Below are positions 44,915 to 53,922 of a stretch of DNA of 64,000 bases, piece after piece. The stretch lies in NCBI RefSeq assembly GCF_049800675.1, contig NZ_JBLOOT010000002.1, positions 310,001 to 374,000 of the forward strand. The letters run 5' to 3'. The first letter of the stretch is position 1. Each line of letters begins with the position of its first letter. The stretch comes from Cauispirillum nitrogeniifigens. Its GTDB lineage: Bacteria; Pseudomonadota; Alphaproteobacteria; Rhodospirillales; Rhodospirillaceae. The notes beneath the pieces are model-generated. The model was not told the DNA's origin, searched no databases, and worked only from the letters and a program-made list of their open reading frames with translations. Both the position numbers and the translations under genes were made by a program.

Positions 44915-44941
44915 ATGAAACGCCCCTCCGGGCCGTTTCAT
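44915..44941. repeat. Inverted repeat ATGAAACG ... CGTTTCAT
   Basis: Perfect 8-bp arms around an 11-base GC-rich centre that can pair further (CCC/GGG). The right part GGGCCGTTTCATGC recurs at about 13034-13047 after the LOV-type kinase gene. Could be a terminator for either side or a dispersed intergenic repeat. Confidence 0.5.
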
Positions 44942-45025
44942 GCCGAGGCGGTGACGCTCATGCGCCGCGCGGGCTTGCCGGCCGGCGAGCGGCGCTTCGC
45001 AGATTTCTTCATCCGCCGGCCGGTA

Positions 45026-46831
<1,806 letters not shown>

Positions 46832-46940
46832 GGCCGTCCGAACGTGATGGGCGCTTTGGCCGGGACCATAGGGCGAAAGCGTCGCGCGGGCAACGACGCC
46901 GTGTTATGGTCCGCCGCGTTTCCCTGAGGAGGATGTTCCC

Positions 46941-47498
46941 ATGCTGACCGAGATCACCGCCGAGGGCTTCGGCGTGGAACTCGACATCGTCTATGCGACC
47001 ACGGCCAACTTCACCGGCAAGCCGGTGTATGGCCGCGCCGCCTGCTTCCTGCTGCCCGAGGCCGCCGAGTCCTTGCGCCGCGCCGTGGCGCTGGCCGCGC
47101 CGCTGGGCTACCGGCTCAAGGTGTTCGATGGCTTCCGGCCGTCGGAGGCGCAGTGGAAGCTGTGGGAGCACACCCCCGATCCCGAGTTCATCGCCGACCC
47201 GCGACGGGGCAGCCCGCACAGCATGGGGGCGGCGGTGGACGTCACCCTGGTCGATGCCGCCAGCGGGGCGGAGCTGGACATGGGCACGCCGTTCGACGAC
47301 CTGCGCCCGCTGTCGCACCACGGCGTGACCGACATCCCCGTGGAGGCGCAGCGCAACCGCGCCATCCTGCTGGGCCTGATGACGGCGGCGGGGTTCGATT
47401 TCTTCCGCAATGAGTGGTGGCACTACCAGCTGTTCAATGCCCGCGCCCGCTATCCGGTGCTCAGCGATGCCGCCTCCGGCACCCGGATGATGGGCTGA
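46941..47498 (+). CDS. ddpX: D-alanyl-D-alanine dipeptidase, VanX/DdpX family
   Basis: 185 residues of the M15D family. Zinc ligands appear in SPHSMGAAVDVTL (SxHxxGxAxD) and EWWHYQLF, with Arg in DGFRPSEAQW aiding catalysis. No signal peptide, so it acts in the cytoplasm, releasing D-Ala from the dipeptide during peptidoglycan recycling or starvation. No vanH/vanA neighbours, so resistance is unlikely. It is 4 bases from tsaB and probably co-transcribed with it and rimI. Confidence 0.92.
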   Translation: MLTEITAEGFGVELDIVYATTANFTGKPVYGRAACFLLPEAAESLRRAVALAAPLGYRLKVFDGFRPSEAQWKLWEHTPDPEFIADPRRGSPHSMGAAVDVTLVDAASGAELDMGTPFDDLRPLSHHGVTDIPVEAQRNRAILLGLMTAAGFDFFRNEWWHYQLFNARARYPVLSDAASGTRMMG

Positions 47499-47502
47499 GG
47501 CC

Positions 47503-48177
47503 ATGCGCGTGCTGGCCTTCGATACGGCGGCGGGCGGCTGCTCCGCCTGCCTGTGGCAGGACGGCGCGGTGCTGGCGCGGGCCGGCGGCGCCATGGTGCA
47601 CGGCCAGGCCGAGGCGCTGGTGCCGCTGCTCCGGGACGTTCTGGCCGACGCCGGGCTGGACTGGCCCGACCTCGACCGCATCGCCGTCACCGTCGGGCCG
47701 GGGTCCTTCACCGGCCTGCGCGTCGGGCTGGCCACGGCGCGCGGCCTGGCGGTGGCGACCGGGCTGCCGGTGGTCGGCGTCACCACCCTGGAGGCCTTCG
47801 CCCACGGCCTGCCGGAGGACGCCCGGCGGGGCGCCGGTACGGTGGTGGCGGCCGTCGATAGCCGCCGCGACGATGTCTATGTGCAGGCCTTCGCCGCCAG
47901 CGACCTGCGGCCGTTGAGCGAGCCGCTGGCGCTGGAGCCGGCCGACGTGGCAGCGTGGCTGGACGGCATCGGGGCGCCGGGGCCGGTGGTGCTGTGCGGC
48001 GACGGCCCGGCGCCTGAGCCGTCCTGGGCCCGCCCGGTCGAGCCGGGACCGCCGGAGGTGGCCGTGGTCGCCGCCCTGGGCGCTGCCGCGCCGCTGCCCG
48101 AGGCGCCGCCCTCGGCCCTGTACATCCGCCCGCCCGATGCCGCCCTGCCGCGCAACGGCGGACGGCTGCGCCCATGA
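47503..48177 (+). CDS. tsaB: tRNA threonylcarbamoyladenosine biosynthesis protein TsaB
   Basis: 224 residues, ASKHA fold without the metal site of TsaD. VLAFDTAAGGCSACLWQ at the start and TVGPGSFTGLRVGLATARGL are the signature. It scaffolds TsaD and TsaE in making t6A37 of ANN-decoding tRNAs. The stop overlaps the rimI ATG by 4 bases, the usual tsaB-rimI pairing. Confidence 0.96.
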   Translation: MRVLAFDTAAGGCSACLWQDGAVLARAGGAMVHGQAEALVPLLRDVLADAGLDWPDLDRIAVTVGPGSFTGLRVGLATARGLAVATGLPVVGVTTLEAFAHGLPEDARRGAGTVVAAVDSRRDDVYVQAFAASDLRPLSEPLALEPADVAAWLDGIGAPGPVVLCGDGPAPEPSWARPVEPGPPEVAVVAALGAAAPLPEAPPSALYIRPPDAALPRNGGRLRP

Positions 48178-48632
48178 CCGCCCGCATCGCGCCCATCACC
48201 CCGGCGCACGCCGAGGTGTGCGCCGCCGTGCATGCCGAGGCTTTCGCCCGGCCGTGGACGGAAGCGGCCTTCGCCGACCTGCTGGCCCTGCCGACGACGC
48301 GCGGCGCCGTTCTGCTGGACGACGACGATGGCGGCGGCGAGCCGGCGGGCCTGGTGCTGCTGCAAGCGGTGGCCGGCGAGGCGGAGGTGCTGACCATCGG
48401 CGTCCGTCCGGCGTGGCGCCGTGCCGGGCTGGGCCGCCGCCTGCTCGACTGGGCGCTGGCGGCACTGGCGGCCGAGGGCGTCACCCGCCTTTTCCTGGAG
48501 GTCGAGGCCGGCAACGCCGCCGCCCGCGCCCTCTACGCCGCCGCCGGCTTCACCGATGTCGCCGTGCGGCGTGGCTACTACGAGGGCGGGGCCGACGCCG
48601 TGGTCATGGCCCGCGACCTGGGCGCCGGCTGA
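48174..48632 (+). CDS. rimI: Ribosomal-protein-alanine N-acetyltransferase RimI
   Basis: 152 residues, GNAT fold: the N-terminus has HAEAFARPWTEAAF, the acetyl-CoA loop reads VRPAWRRAGLGRRLLDWAL, and LEVEAGNAAARALYAAAGF follows. RimI acetylates the N-terminus of ribosomal protein S18. Overlaps tsaB by 4 bases and ends two bases before the convergent tusA-like stop. Confidence 0.95.
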   Translation: MTARIAPITPAHAEVCAAVHAEAFARPWTEAAFADLLALPTTRGAVLLDDDDGGGEPAGLVLLQAVAGEAEVLTIGVRPAWRRAGLGRRLLDWALAALAAEGVTRLFLEVEAGNAAARALYAAAGFTDVAVRRGYYEGGADAVVMARDLGAG

Positions 48633-48634
48633 TC

Positions 48635-48889
48635 CTACCGCGCCTTCTCGATGCGCAGCAGGTGGCTGCCGTCGTCGCCCTGGGCGTCGCACGACAGGAC
48701 GCGGTGGCCCATTTCCACTACCGAGCGGGGGACATTGCGCAGCGGCTCGTCGCCCTTCAGGCGCACGTCAAGCAGCGCGCCGGGCTCCATTCGCTCCAGC
48801 AGGAGCTTCGTCTTGACGAAGGTCATGGGGCATACTTCCTCGGTGATGTCCAGGAAGTAGTCGCTTTTTCGCGCTTTTTCGTCTTTCAC
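48635..48889 (-). CDS. TusA-family sulfurtransferase
   Basis: 84 residues. The fold signature is LDITEEVCPMTFVKTKLLLE with the active Cys20 followed by Pro, and LLDVRLKGDEPLRNVP. TusA-like proteins relay sulfur for tRNA thiolation or cofactors; this clade also includes YedF/YeeD-like carriers. Start chosen at GTG 48889, 9 bases after AAGGAG; a TTG at 48928 would place the protein start inside a leader hairpin. It is divergent from mucR. Confidence 0.88.
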   Translation of the reverse strand: MKDEKARKSDYFLDITEEVCPMTFVKTKLLLERMEPGALLDVRLKGDEPLRNVPRSVVEMGHRVLSCDAQGDDGSHLLRIEKAR

Positions 48890-48916
48890 CGGGAAAGGCT
48901 CCTTGCTATAGAAAAG

Positions 48917-48936
48917 CCCCTGTTGCAAAACAGGGG
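48917..48936. promoter_or_regulatory. Leader hairpin of the tusA-like gene
   Basis: Perfect 8-bp stem CCCCTGTT / AACAGGGG with a GNRA-type GCAA loop on the plus strand. On the minus strand it is followed by CTTTTC, giving a terminator-like element just before the ribosome site of the tusA-like gene. Confidence 0.5.
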
Positions 48937-48946
48937 AGTGGGGAAT

Positions 48947-48961
48947 ATATAGCCCCTATAT
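48947..48961. promoter_or_regulatory. AT-rich palindrome upstream of mucR
   Basis: ATATAG-CCC-CTATAT, 25 bases before the mucR ATG, next to TTGACG (48961-48966). MucR proteins bind AT-rich sites and often repress their own gene, so autoregulation is plausible. Confidence 0.45.
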
Positions 48962-48986
48962 TGACGCCTGCACGGGACCCGCCTCA

Positions 48987-49406
48987 ATGACCGAACAAAT
49001 CACCGATAAGGAAATGCTTGCGCTGACGGCGGAGATCGTGGCCGCGCACGTGGGCAACAACTCCGTGCCCGTCAACGAGCTGCCGCAGCTCATCGCCGAC
49101 GTGCACCGGGCGCTGTCCAACGTCGGCAGCCAGCCCGTCCAGCCCGAGCGTCCGACCCCGGTCGTGCCGGTCAAGAAGTCCGTCACCCCGGACTACATCA
49201 TTTGTCTGGAAGACGGCAAGAAGCTCAAGATGCTCAAGCGGCACCTCAAGACCGCTTACAACATGACCCCCGAGGAATACCGCGATCGCTGGGGCCTGCC
49301 GGCCGACTATCCGATGGTCGCCCCCAACTACGCCGAGCACCGCTCCAGCCTGGCCAAGAAGATCGGCCTGGGCACCAAGGCGCGCCGCAAGCCGCAGAAG
49401 GCGTAA
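48987..49406 (+). CDS. mucR: MucR/Ros-family transcriptional regulator, zinc ligands incomplete
   Basis: 139 residues. The C-terminal Ros/MucR domain reads ICLEDGKKLKMLKRHLKTAY then NMTPEEYRDRWGLP. Of the four Ros zinc ligands only Cys73 and His86 remain; the second Cys is Asp76 and the last His is Tyr91, as in zinc-free family members of some rhizobia. MucR is an H-NS-like global regulator of exopolysaccharide, motility and cell-cycle genes in alphaproteobacteria. It ends in a strong terminator. Confidence 0.93.
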   Translation: MTEQITDKEMLALTAEIVAAHVGNNSVPVNELPQLIADVHRALSNVGSQPVQPERPTPVVPVKKSVTPDYIICLEDGKKLKMLKRHLKTAYNMTPEEYRDRWGLPADYPMVAPNYAEHRSSLAKKIGLGTKARRKPQKA

Positions 49407-49450
49407 GCCCGACGCGCGCGGCCCGGTGCCGCGCGGCGCGGAAGTAAAGC

Positions 49451-49480
49451 AAGCGCCGCGGCCCCGCCCGCGGCGCTTTG
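49451..49480 (+). terminator. Rho-independent terminator of mucR
   Basis: 11-bp stem AAGCGCCGCGG / CCGCGGCGCTT with a 6-base loop, tail TTGCTTAT, 44 bases past the stop. Confidence 0.85.
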
Positions 49481-49567
49481 CTTATGGCGCGGGCGGGCCT
49501 AAGATATTTCTACGACCTTAGGCGATTGCCCAGGCTGGCGGCTCATGGCATGGTGCGCACCAATAAC

Positions 49568-49586
49568 CGACCGATTTGTTCGGTCG
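49568..49586. promoter_or_regulatory. Palindrome upstream of fur
   Basis: CGACCGA-5 bases-TCGGTCG, 33 bases before the fur ATG. It is not a classic Fur box. It could be an operator or a leader hairpin. Confidence 0.4.
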
Positions 49587-49618
49587 TGGGACTGACGCAA
49601 GACTGAGGAAGGACGTCC

Positions 49619-50053
49619 ATGGAAAAGGGCCATCAAGCGCCGTCCAGCATCGAGCAGCTGTGCATCGAGCAGGGCATGAAGATGACCGAGCAGCGCCGCG
49701 TGATCGCCCGCGTGCTGTCCGACGCCAAGGACCATCCCGACGTCGAGGAAGTCTACCGCCGCGCCACGGCCGTGGACCCGCGCATCTCCATCGCCACCGT
49801 CTACCGCACCGTGCGCCTGCTGGAGGAGGCCAACATCCTGGCCCGCCATGACTTCGGCGACGGCCGCGCGCGCTATGAGGAAGTGTCGGAGGAGCACCAC
49901 GACCACCTTATCGACGTCAAGTCGGGCCGGGTGATCGAGTTCCACAGCGACGAGATCGAAAAGATTCAGCAGCGCATCGCCGCCGAATACGGCTACAAGC
50001 TGGTCGGCCATCGCCTCGAACTCTATGGCGTGCCGCTGGGCAAGGAAGACTGA
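49619..50053 (+). CDS. fur: Fur-family metal-responsive regulator
   Basis: 144 residues. Winged-helix part KMTEQRRVIARVLSDAKDHP and ISIATVYRTVRLLEEANIL; metal-site motif EEHHDHLIDVKSG and the distal Glu/His residues near the C-terminus. The CxxC structural zinc sites are absent. In alphaproteobacteria this Fur branch often responds to manganese (Mur) rather than iron, so the metal is uncertain. The mucR-fur-miaB neighbourhood is conserved in the class. A terminator follows directly. Confidence 0.92.
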   Translation: MEKGHQAPSSIEQLCIEQGMKMTEQRRVIARVLSDAKDHPDVEEVYRRATAVDPRISIATVYRTVRLLEEANILARHDFGDGRARYEEVSEEHHDHLIDVKSGRVIEFHSDEIEKIQQRIAAEYGYKLVGHRLELYGVPLGKED

Positions 50054-50060
50054 GCGAGAT

Positions 50061-50088
50061 AAAGGCGCAGAACGTGCGCCTTTTCCTT
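50061..50088 (+). terminator. Rho-independent terminator of fur
   Basis: 8-bp stem AAGGCGCA / TGCGCCTT with a 5-base loop and TTTTCCTT tail, 8 bases past the stop. Confidence 0.85.
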
Positions 50089-50117
50089 GGCGGCCGTTGC
50101 AGTTCCGTGAAGATTTT

Positions 50118-50146
50118 TTGCACAACAGCGCACGATCTGAGACAAT
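50118..50146 (+). promoter_or_regulatory. Candidate promoter of olsBA
   Basis: TTGCAC and GACAAT with exact 17-bp spacing, 56 bases before the olsB ATG. Confidence 0.5.
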
Positions 50147-50201
50147 CCCCTCGGGACGTGTATCCTCGCCGCACGTGACGCCCGGCGAGGAGGGGGAAGG
50201 A

Positions 50202-50993
50202 ATGAACATGGCTGTGCTGGAAGCCCTGGCTCAGGGCGAGCACGAAATCCGTCTGGCCGCCGACGAGGCGGAGGTGCGGGCCGCTCAGGAACTGCGCTAC
50301 CGGGTGTTCTACGAGGAGATGGGTGCCCAGCCCACCCCCGAGATGCTGGACGCCCGGCGCGACTTTGACCGCTTCGACGAGGCCTGCGACCACCTGCTGG
50401 TGATCGACCGTTCGCGTGGGGCCGGGGCGGCCGGCGTGGTCGGCACCTATCGCCTGATGCGGCGCGAGCATGCCGCCCGAGTCGGCGGGTTCTACACGGC
50501 GGCGGAATACGACATCACGCCGATGACCGACTTCGACGGCGAGATCCTCGAACTGGGCCGGTCGTGCGTCGATACCGCCTTCCGCACCAAGAACACCATG
50601 CAGCTGCTGTGGCGCGGCATCGCCGCCTATGTGTTCCACCACGGCATCGACCTGATGTTCGGCTGCGCCAGCCTGCACGGCACCGACCCGGCCAAGCTGG
50701 CGCTGCCGCTGTCCTACCTGCACCACAACCACCTGGCGCCCGAGGGGCTGCGCCCGCGCGCCCTGGCCGACCGCTACACCGGCATGGACCTGATGCCGGC
50801 GGCCGACGTGCATCCCATCCGCGGGCTGGCCTCGGTGCCGCCGCTGGTCAAGGGCTACCTGCGCCTGGGCGGTTTTGTCGGCGACGGGGCGGTGATCGAC
50901 CACCAGTTCAACACCACCGACGTCTGCGTCATGGTCAAGACAGACCTGATTTCCGACAAGTACTTCAGGCACTACGACCGCACGGCGCGGTGA
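50202..50993 (+). CDS. olsB: Ornithine N-acyltransferase OlsB-like (GNAT family)
   Basis: 263 residues from ATG 50202 after a GGAGGGGGAAGG ribosome site. Motifs AAQELRYRVFYEEMGAQPT, EACDHLLVIDR, VGTYRLMRREHAA and LELGRSCVDTAFRT are those of OlsB, which transfers a 3-hydroxyacyl group from ACP to ornithine to give lyso-ornithine lipid. The O-acyltransferase gene follows 14 bases later, reproducing the olsB-olsA operon. A promoter precedes it. Phosphate control is known in rhizobia, but no Pho box is evident here. Confidence 0.9.
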   Translation: MNMAVLEALAQGEHEIRLAADEAEVRAAQELRYRVFYEEMGAQPTPEMLDARRDFDRFDEACDHLLVIDRSRGAGAAGVVGTYRLMRREHAARVGGFYTAAEYDITPMTDFDGEILELGRSCVDTAFRTKNTMQLLWRGIAAYVFHHGIDLMFGCASLHGTDPAKLALPLSYLHHNHLAPEGLRPRALADRYTGMDLMPAADVHPIRGLASVPPLVKGYLRLGGFVGDGAVIDHQFNTTDVCVMVKTDLISDKYFRHYDRTAR

Positions 50994-51007
50994 CGGGGGG
51001 CTCCGCC

Positions 51008-51847
51008 ATGGCTACGCTTTCCGCCGCGCTGCGCCTGGGCCTGTTCGTGGCCTGGACGCTGGTCATGCTGCCGCCCTACCTGCTCGCCCTGGCCGTGCGC
51101 CTGCGCTACCGCCAGGTGGCGATGGCCTACTGGCGGGTGGTCGGCAGCCTGTGCCTGAAGGCCCGGCTTGAGGTGCGCGGCGCCCTGTGCCGGGACCGCC
51201 CGCTGCTGCTGGTGTCCAACCACGCTTCTTACGTCGACATCGTCACCCTGGGGGCGATCATCCCCGGCTGCTTCGTCTCCAAGGCCGAGGTGCGCTCGTG
51301 GCCGGGCATCGGCTTCCTGGCCATCATTGCCCGCACGGTCTTCGTCGACCGCAAGGCGGCCTCGGCCGCCCGCCAGCGCGACCAGCTGACCGCCCGCCTG
51401 CACGAGGGCGAGCCACTGATCCTGTTCCCCGAAGGCACGTCGTCGGACGGCAACCGCGTGCTGCCCTTCCGCACCGCCCTGTTCAACGTCGCCGAACGGC
51501 AGGTCGACGGCCGCTATCCGCTGGTCCAGCCGATGGCGGTGTCCTACACCCTGCGCGGCGGCCTGCCCATGGGCTACGCCGGGCGGCCGACCTATGCCTG
51601 GTACGGCGACATGGATCTGGTGACGCACCTGTGGGAGCTGATGAAGGCCGGCTCGTTCACGGTGGAGATCGAGTTCCTGGAGCCGGTGACCATCGAAGCC
51701 TTCGCCAACCGCAAGGCCCTGTCCCGCCACTGCGAAACCGAGATCCGCGCCGCCGTCAACCGCGCCCTCACGGGGCGTTTTGATCGCCCGGCGCCGGTGT
51801 CGGCCGGCCAGGCGGTGCAGGCCGGCGTGGCCGAGGCGGTGGCGTAG
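51008..51847 (+). CDS. olsA: Lyso-ornithine lipid O-acyltransferase (PlsC family)
   Basis: 279 residues from ATG 51008. An N-terminal hydrophobic segment (LGLFVAWTLVMLPPYLLALA) leads into the PlsC motifs: SNHASYVD (HX4D), FVDRKAASAA, LFPEGTSSDG and VQPMAVSY. Next to olsB the natural assignment is acylation of lyso-ornithine lipid to ornithine lipid, though such enzymes can also acylate lysophosphatidate. The C-terminal 30 residues are disordered and Ala-rich. Confidence 0.9.
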   Translation: MATLSAALRLGLFVAWTLVMLPPYLLALAVRLRYRQVAMAYWRVVGSLCLKARLEVRGALCRDRPLLLVSNHASYVDIVTLGAIIPGCFVSKAEVRSWPGIGFLAIIARTVFVDRKAASAARQRDQLTARLHEGEPLILFPEGTSSDGNRVLPFRTALFNVAERQVDGRYPLVQPMAVSYTLRGGLPMGYAGRPTYAWYGDMDLVTHLWELMKAGSFTVEIEFLEPVTIEAFANRKALSRHCETEIRAAVNRALTGRFDRPAPVSAGQAVQAGVAEAVA

Positions 51848-51948
51848 GGGCCGATGTCCCACCCGAAGGCAGGGAACTTTCCGGCGCGTCCGGCCACCCA
51901 AGGCCAGGACGCGCCCGCCCGGCGGGCCTGCACAGCGGGAGAGACTCC

Positions 51949-52404
51949 ATGAACCGTATCCTCACCCTGGCCGCCGCCGCCGTCGCCGCCGTTGTGCTCC
52001 TGGCACCGCAGCCGGCCCAGGCGTACTGCGTGTACAACTACACCGACGGCTGGAGCTTCCGCCTGATCCAGCGCTCCAACGGCGGCTACATGGGCACCAT
52101 CGGCAGCGCCAAGGGCGACCGCAGCTGCTGCAACTGGGAAGACGGCACCTGCAACCGCAACGGCTCCCGCACGGCGGGGGTGACGCTGGACCTCTTCGGC
52201 TCCAAGCAGGACACGTCCTACACCGGCGGCTACAAGGGTCTGACCGGAAGCTGCGGCTACAGCGCCTCCGTGGAACTCCAGGCCGGCGGCTGGGTCGAGA
52301 TCTATCCCGGCAACGACGGCACCGTGAGCGGCGACGCCCACCGCAAGTTCCACTGCATCGCCTACGGCGTGGACGGGCAAGTCACCGGGGTGTGGAAGCC
52401 GTAG
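51949..52404 (+). CDS. Secreted cysteine-rich protein of unknown function
   Basis: 151 residues. A clear Sec signal (MNRILTLAAAAVAAVVLLAP, cleavage at QPAQA-YC) precedes a mature part of about 124 residues with six cysteines (YCVYNY, SCCNWEDGTC, SCGYSA, FHCIAY), enough for three disulfides. It is rich in Gly, Ser, Thr and Tyr and looks all-beta. I do not recognise the family. It sits alone between olsA and miaB, interrupting the otherwise conserved fur-miaB neighbourhood, so it may be a recent addition. Confidence 0.8.
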   Translation: MNRILTLAAAAVAAVVLLAPQPAQAYCVYNYTDGWSFRLIQRSNGGYMGTIGSAKGDRSCCNWEDGTCNRNGSRTAGVTLDLFGSKQDTSYTGGYKGLTGSCGYSASVELQAGGWVEIYPGNDGTVSGDAHRKFHCIAYGVDGQVTGVWKP

Positions 52405-52420
52405 GGGCTCGTCCCCTCCC

Positions 52421-52448
52421 TTGACTCCTCCCCCCACCTTGCTACCTT
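52421..52448 (+). promoter_or_regulatory. Candidate promoter of the miaB-lnt operon
   Basis: TTGACT and TACCTT with 16-bp spacing, about 80 bases before the chosen miaB start. Confidence 0.45.
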
Positions 52449-52530
52449 CCCTGCCAGATCAGGACCGGGCCGCCCATGGTGGGGCAGGGCCCGGCCGTTG
52501 GCGTTTGGCCTGCCAGGGAAGCCTCGCGGT

Positions 52531-53904
52531 TTGAAAAAGAAGCTCTTTATCCGCACCTACGGGTGCCAGATGAACGTCTACGACAGCGGCCGCATGGCCG
52601 ACGTTCTCGGTGCGCTGGGCTATGAGGAGACCACCGCGCCCGAGGGGGCGGACATGGTGGTCATCAACACCTGCCACATCCGCGAGCGCGCCTCGGAGAA
52701 GGTGTTCTCCGAACTCGGCCGCCTGCGCCTGCTCAAGGAGGAGCGCCGCGCCAATGGCGGGATCATGATCCTGGCCGTGGCCGGTTGCGTCGCCCAGGCC
52801 GAGGGCGAGTTCATCCTGGAGCGCGCGCCCTATGTGGACATCGTCCTGGGGCCGCAGACCTACCACCGCCTGCCCGAGATGGTGGCCCGCGCCGAGCGTG
52901 CCGTGGCCGAGGTCAACGGGCCGGGCGTGGGCATCCTCGACACCGACTTTCCGGCCGACGCCAAGTTCGACCACCTGCCCGAGCCGACCGCCGAAGGCCC
53001 CGCCGCCTTCCTGTCGGTGCAGGAAGGCTGCGACAAGTTCTGCACCTTCTGCGTCGTGCCCTACACGCGCGGGGCCGAATACTCCCGCCCCGCCGCCGCC
53101 GTGGTGGCCGAGGCGCGCGGCCTGGTGGCCCAGGGCGTGCGCGAGCTGACCCTATTGGGCCAGAACGTCAACGCCTATCATGGCGTGGCGCCGGACGGCG
53201 GGCCGGACTGGGGGCTGGGCCGGCTGTGCCGCGAACTGGCCGCCATTCCGGGCCTGGAGCGCATTCGCTACACCACGTCGCATCCGCGCGATCTCGATGA
53301 CGACCTGATCGCCGCCCACCGCGACTTGCCGCAGATGATGCCGTTCATCCACCTGCCGGTGCAGTCGGGGTCCGACCGCATCCTGCGGGCCATGAACCGG
53401 GGCCACACCGCCGCCGACTACGAGGCCAAGGTCGCCCGCCTGCGCGAAGCCAACCCGCACATCGCCCTGTCGTCGGACTTCATCGTCGGCTTCCCCGGCG
53501 AGACGGATGCCGACTTCCAGGACACCCTGGATCTGGTCCGCCGCGTCGGCTTCATCCAGGCCTACAGCTTCAAGTACAGCCCGCGCCCCGGCACCCCGGC
53601 GGCGGCCATGGAGACCCAGGTGCCCGAGGATGTGAAGTCCGACCGGCTGGCGGCTCTCCAAGCTGTGTTGATGGAGCAGCAGGCGGCGTTCAACGCCTCG
53701 TGCGTGGGGCGCGAGATGGACGTGCTGCTCGACCGTCCCGGCCGCCACGACGGCCAGATGCTGGGCCGCAGCCCCTACATGCAGCCGGTGCACGTCGATG
53801 CCGCCGAAGCGTTGTATGGACAGGTGGTGCGCCTGCGCATCCGCGCCGCCACCGCCAGCAGCCTGAGCGGCGAGCCGCTGGATGCCCCGGCGGCGGCGGA
53901 ATAA
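52531..53904 (+). CDS. miaB: tRNA-2-methylthio-N6-dimethylallyladenosine synthase
   Basis: 457 residues from TTG 52531 (protein begins MKKKLFIRTYGCQMN); an in-frame TTG at 52498 is less likely. Three N-terminal cluster cysteines are in TYGCQMN, NTCHIRE and AGCVAQ, and the radical SAM triad is GCDKFCTFCVVPYTRG. A C-terminal TRAM domain follows. It methylthiolates i6A37 of tRNAs. It heads the conserved miaB-phoH-ybeY-corC-lnt operon; phoH starts 15 bases after its stop. Confidence 0.97.
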   Translation: MKKKLFIRTYGCQMNVYDSGRMADVLGALGYEETTAPEGADMVVINTCHIRERASEKVFSELGRLRLLKEERRANGGIMILAVAGCVAQAEGEFILERAPYVDIVLGPQTYHRLPEMVARAERAVAEVNGPGVGILDTDFPADAKFDHLPEPTAEGPAAFLSVQEGCDKFCTFCVVPYTRGAEYSRPAAAVVAEARGLVAQGVRELTLLGQNVNAYHGVAPDGGPDWGLGRLCRELAAIPGLERIRYTTSHPRDLDDDLIAAHRDLPQMMPFIHLPVQSGSDRILRAMNRGHTAADYEAKVARLREANPHIALSSDFIVGFPGETDADFQDTLDLVRRVGFIQAYSFKYSPRPGTPAAAMETQVPEDVKSDRLAALQAVLMEQQAAFNASCVGREMDVLLDRPGRHDGQMLGRSPYMQPVHVDAAEALYGQVVRLRIRAATASSLSGEPLDAPAAAE

Positions 53905-53906
53905 CC

Positions 53907-53922
53907 GGAGGACCCTGCCATT
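53907..53922 (+). promoter_or_regulatory. Ribosome site and apparent ATT start codon of phoH
   Basis: GGAGG at 53907-53911, then 8 bases, then ATT at 53920-53922. The only in-frame ATG is 42 bases further on, where homology has already begun. No ATG, GTG or TTG lies in frame between the miaB stop (53902-53904) and that ATG. Confidence 0.7.

Noticed and set aside
46941..47498. Vancomycin-resistance role for the VanX-type dipeptidase
   Set aside because: No vanH or D-Ala-D-Lac ligase nearby; the gene is in a housekeeping operon with tsaB and rimI.
48887..48928. TTG 48928 as start of the tusA-like gene
   Set aside because: It lies in the leader hairpin; GTG 48889 has AAGGAG at proper distance and the family starts there.
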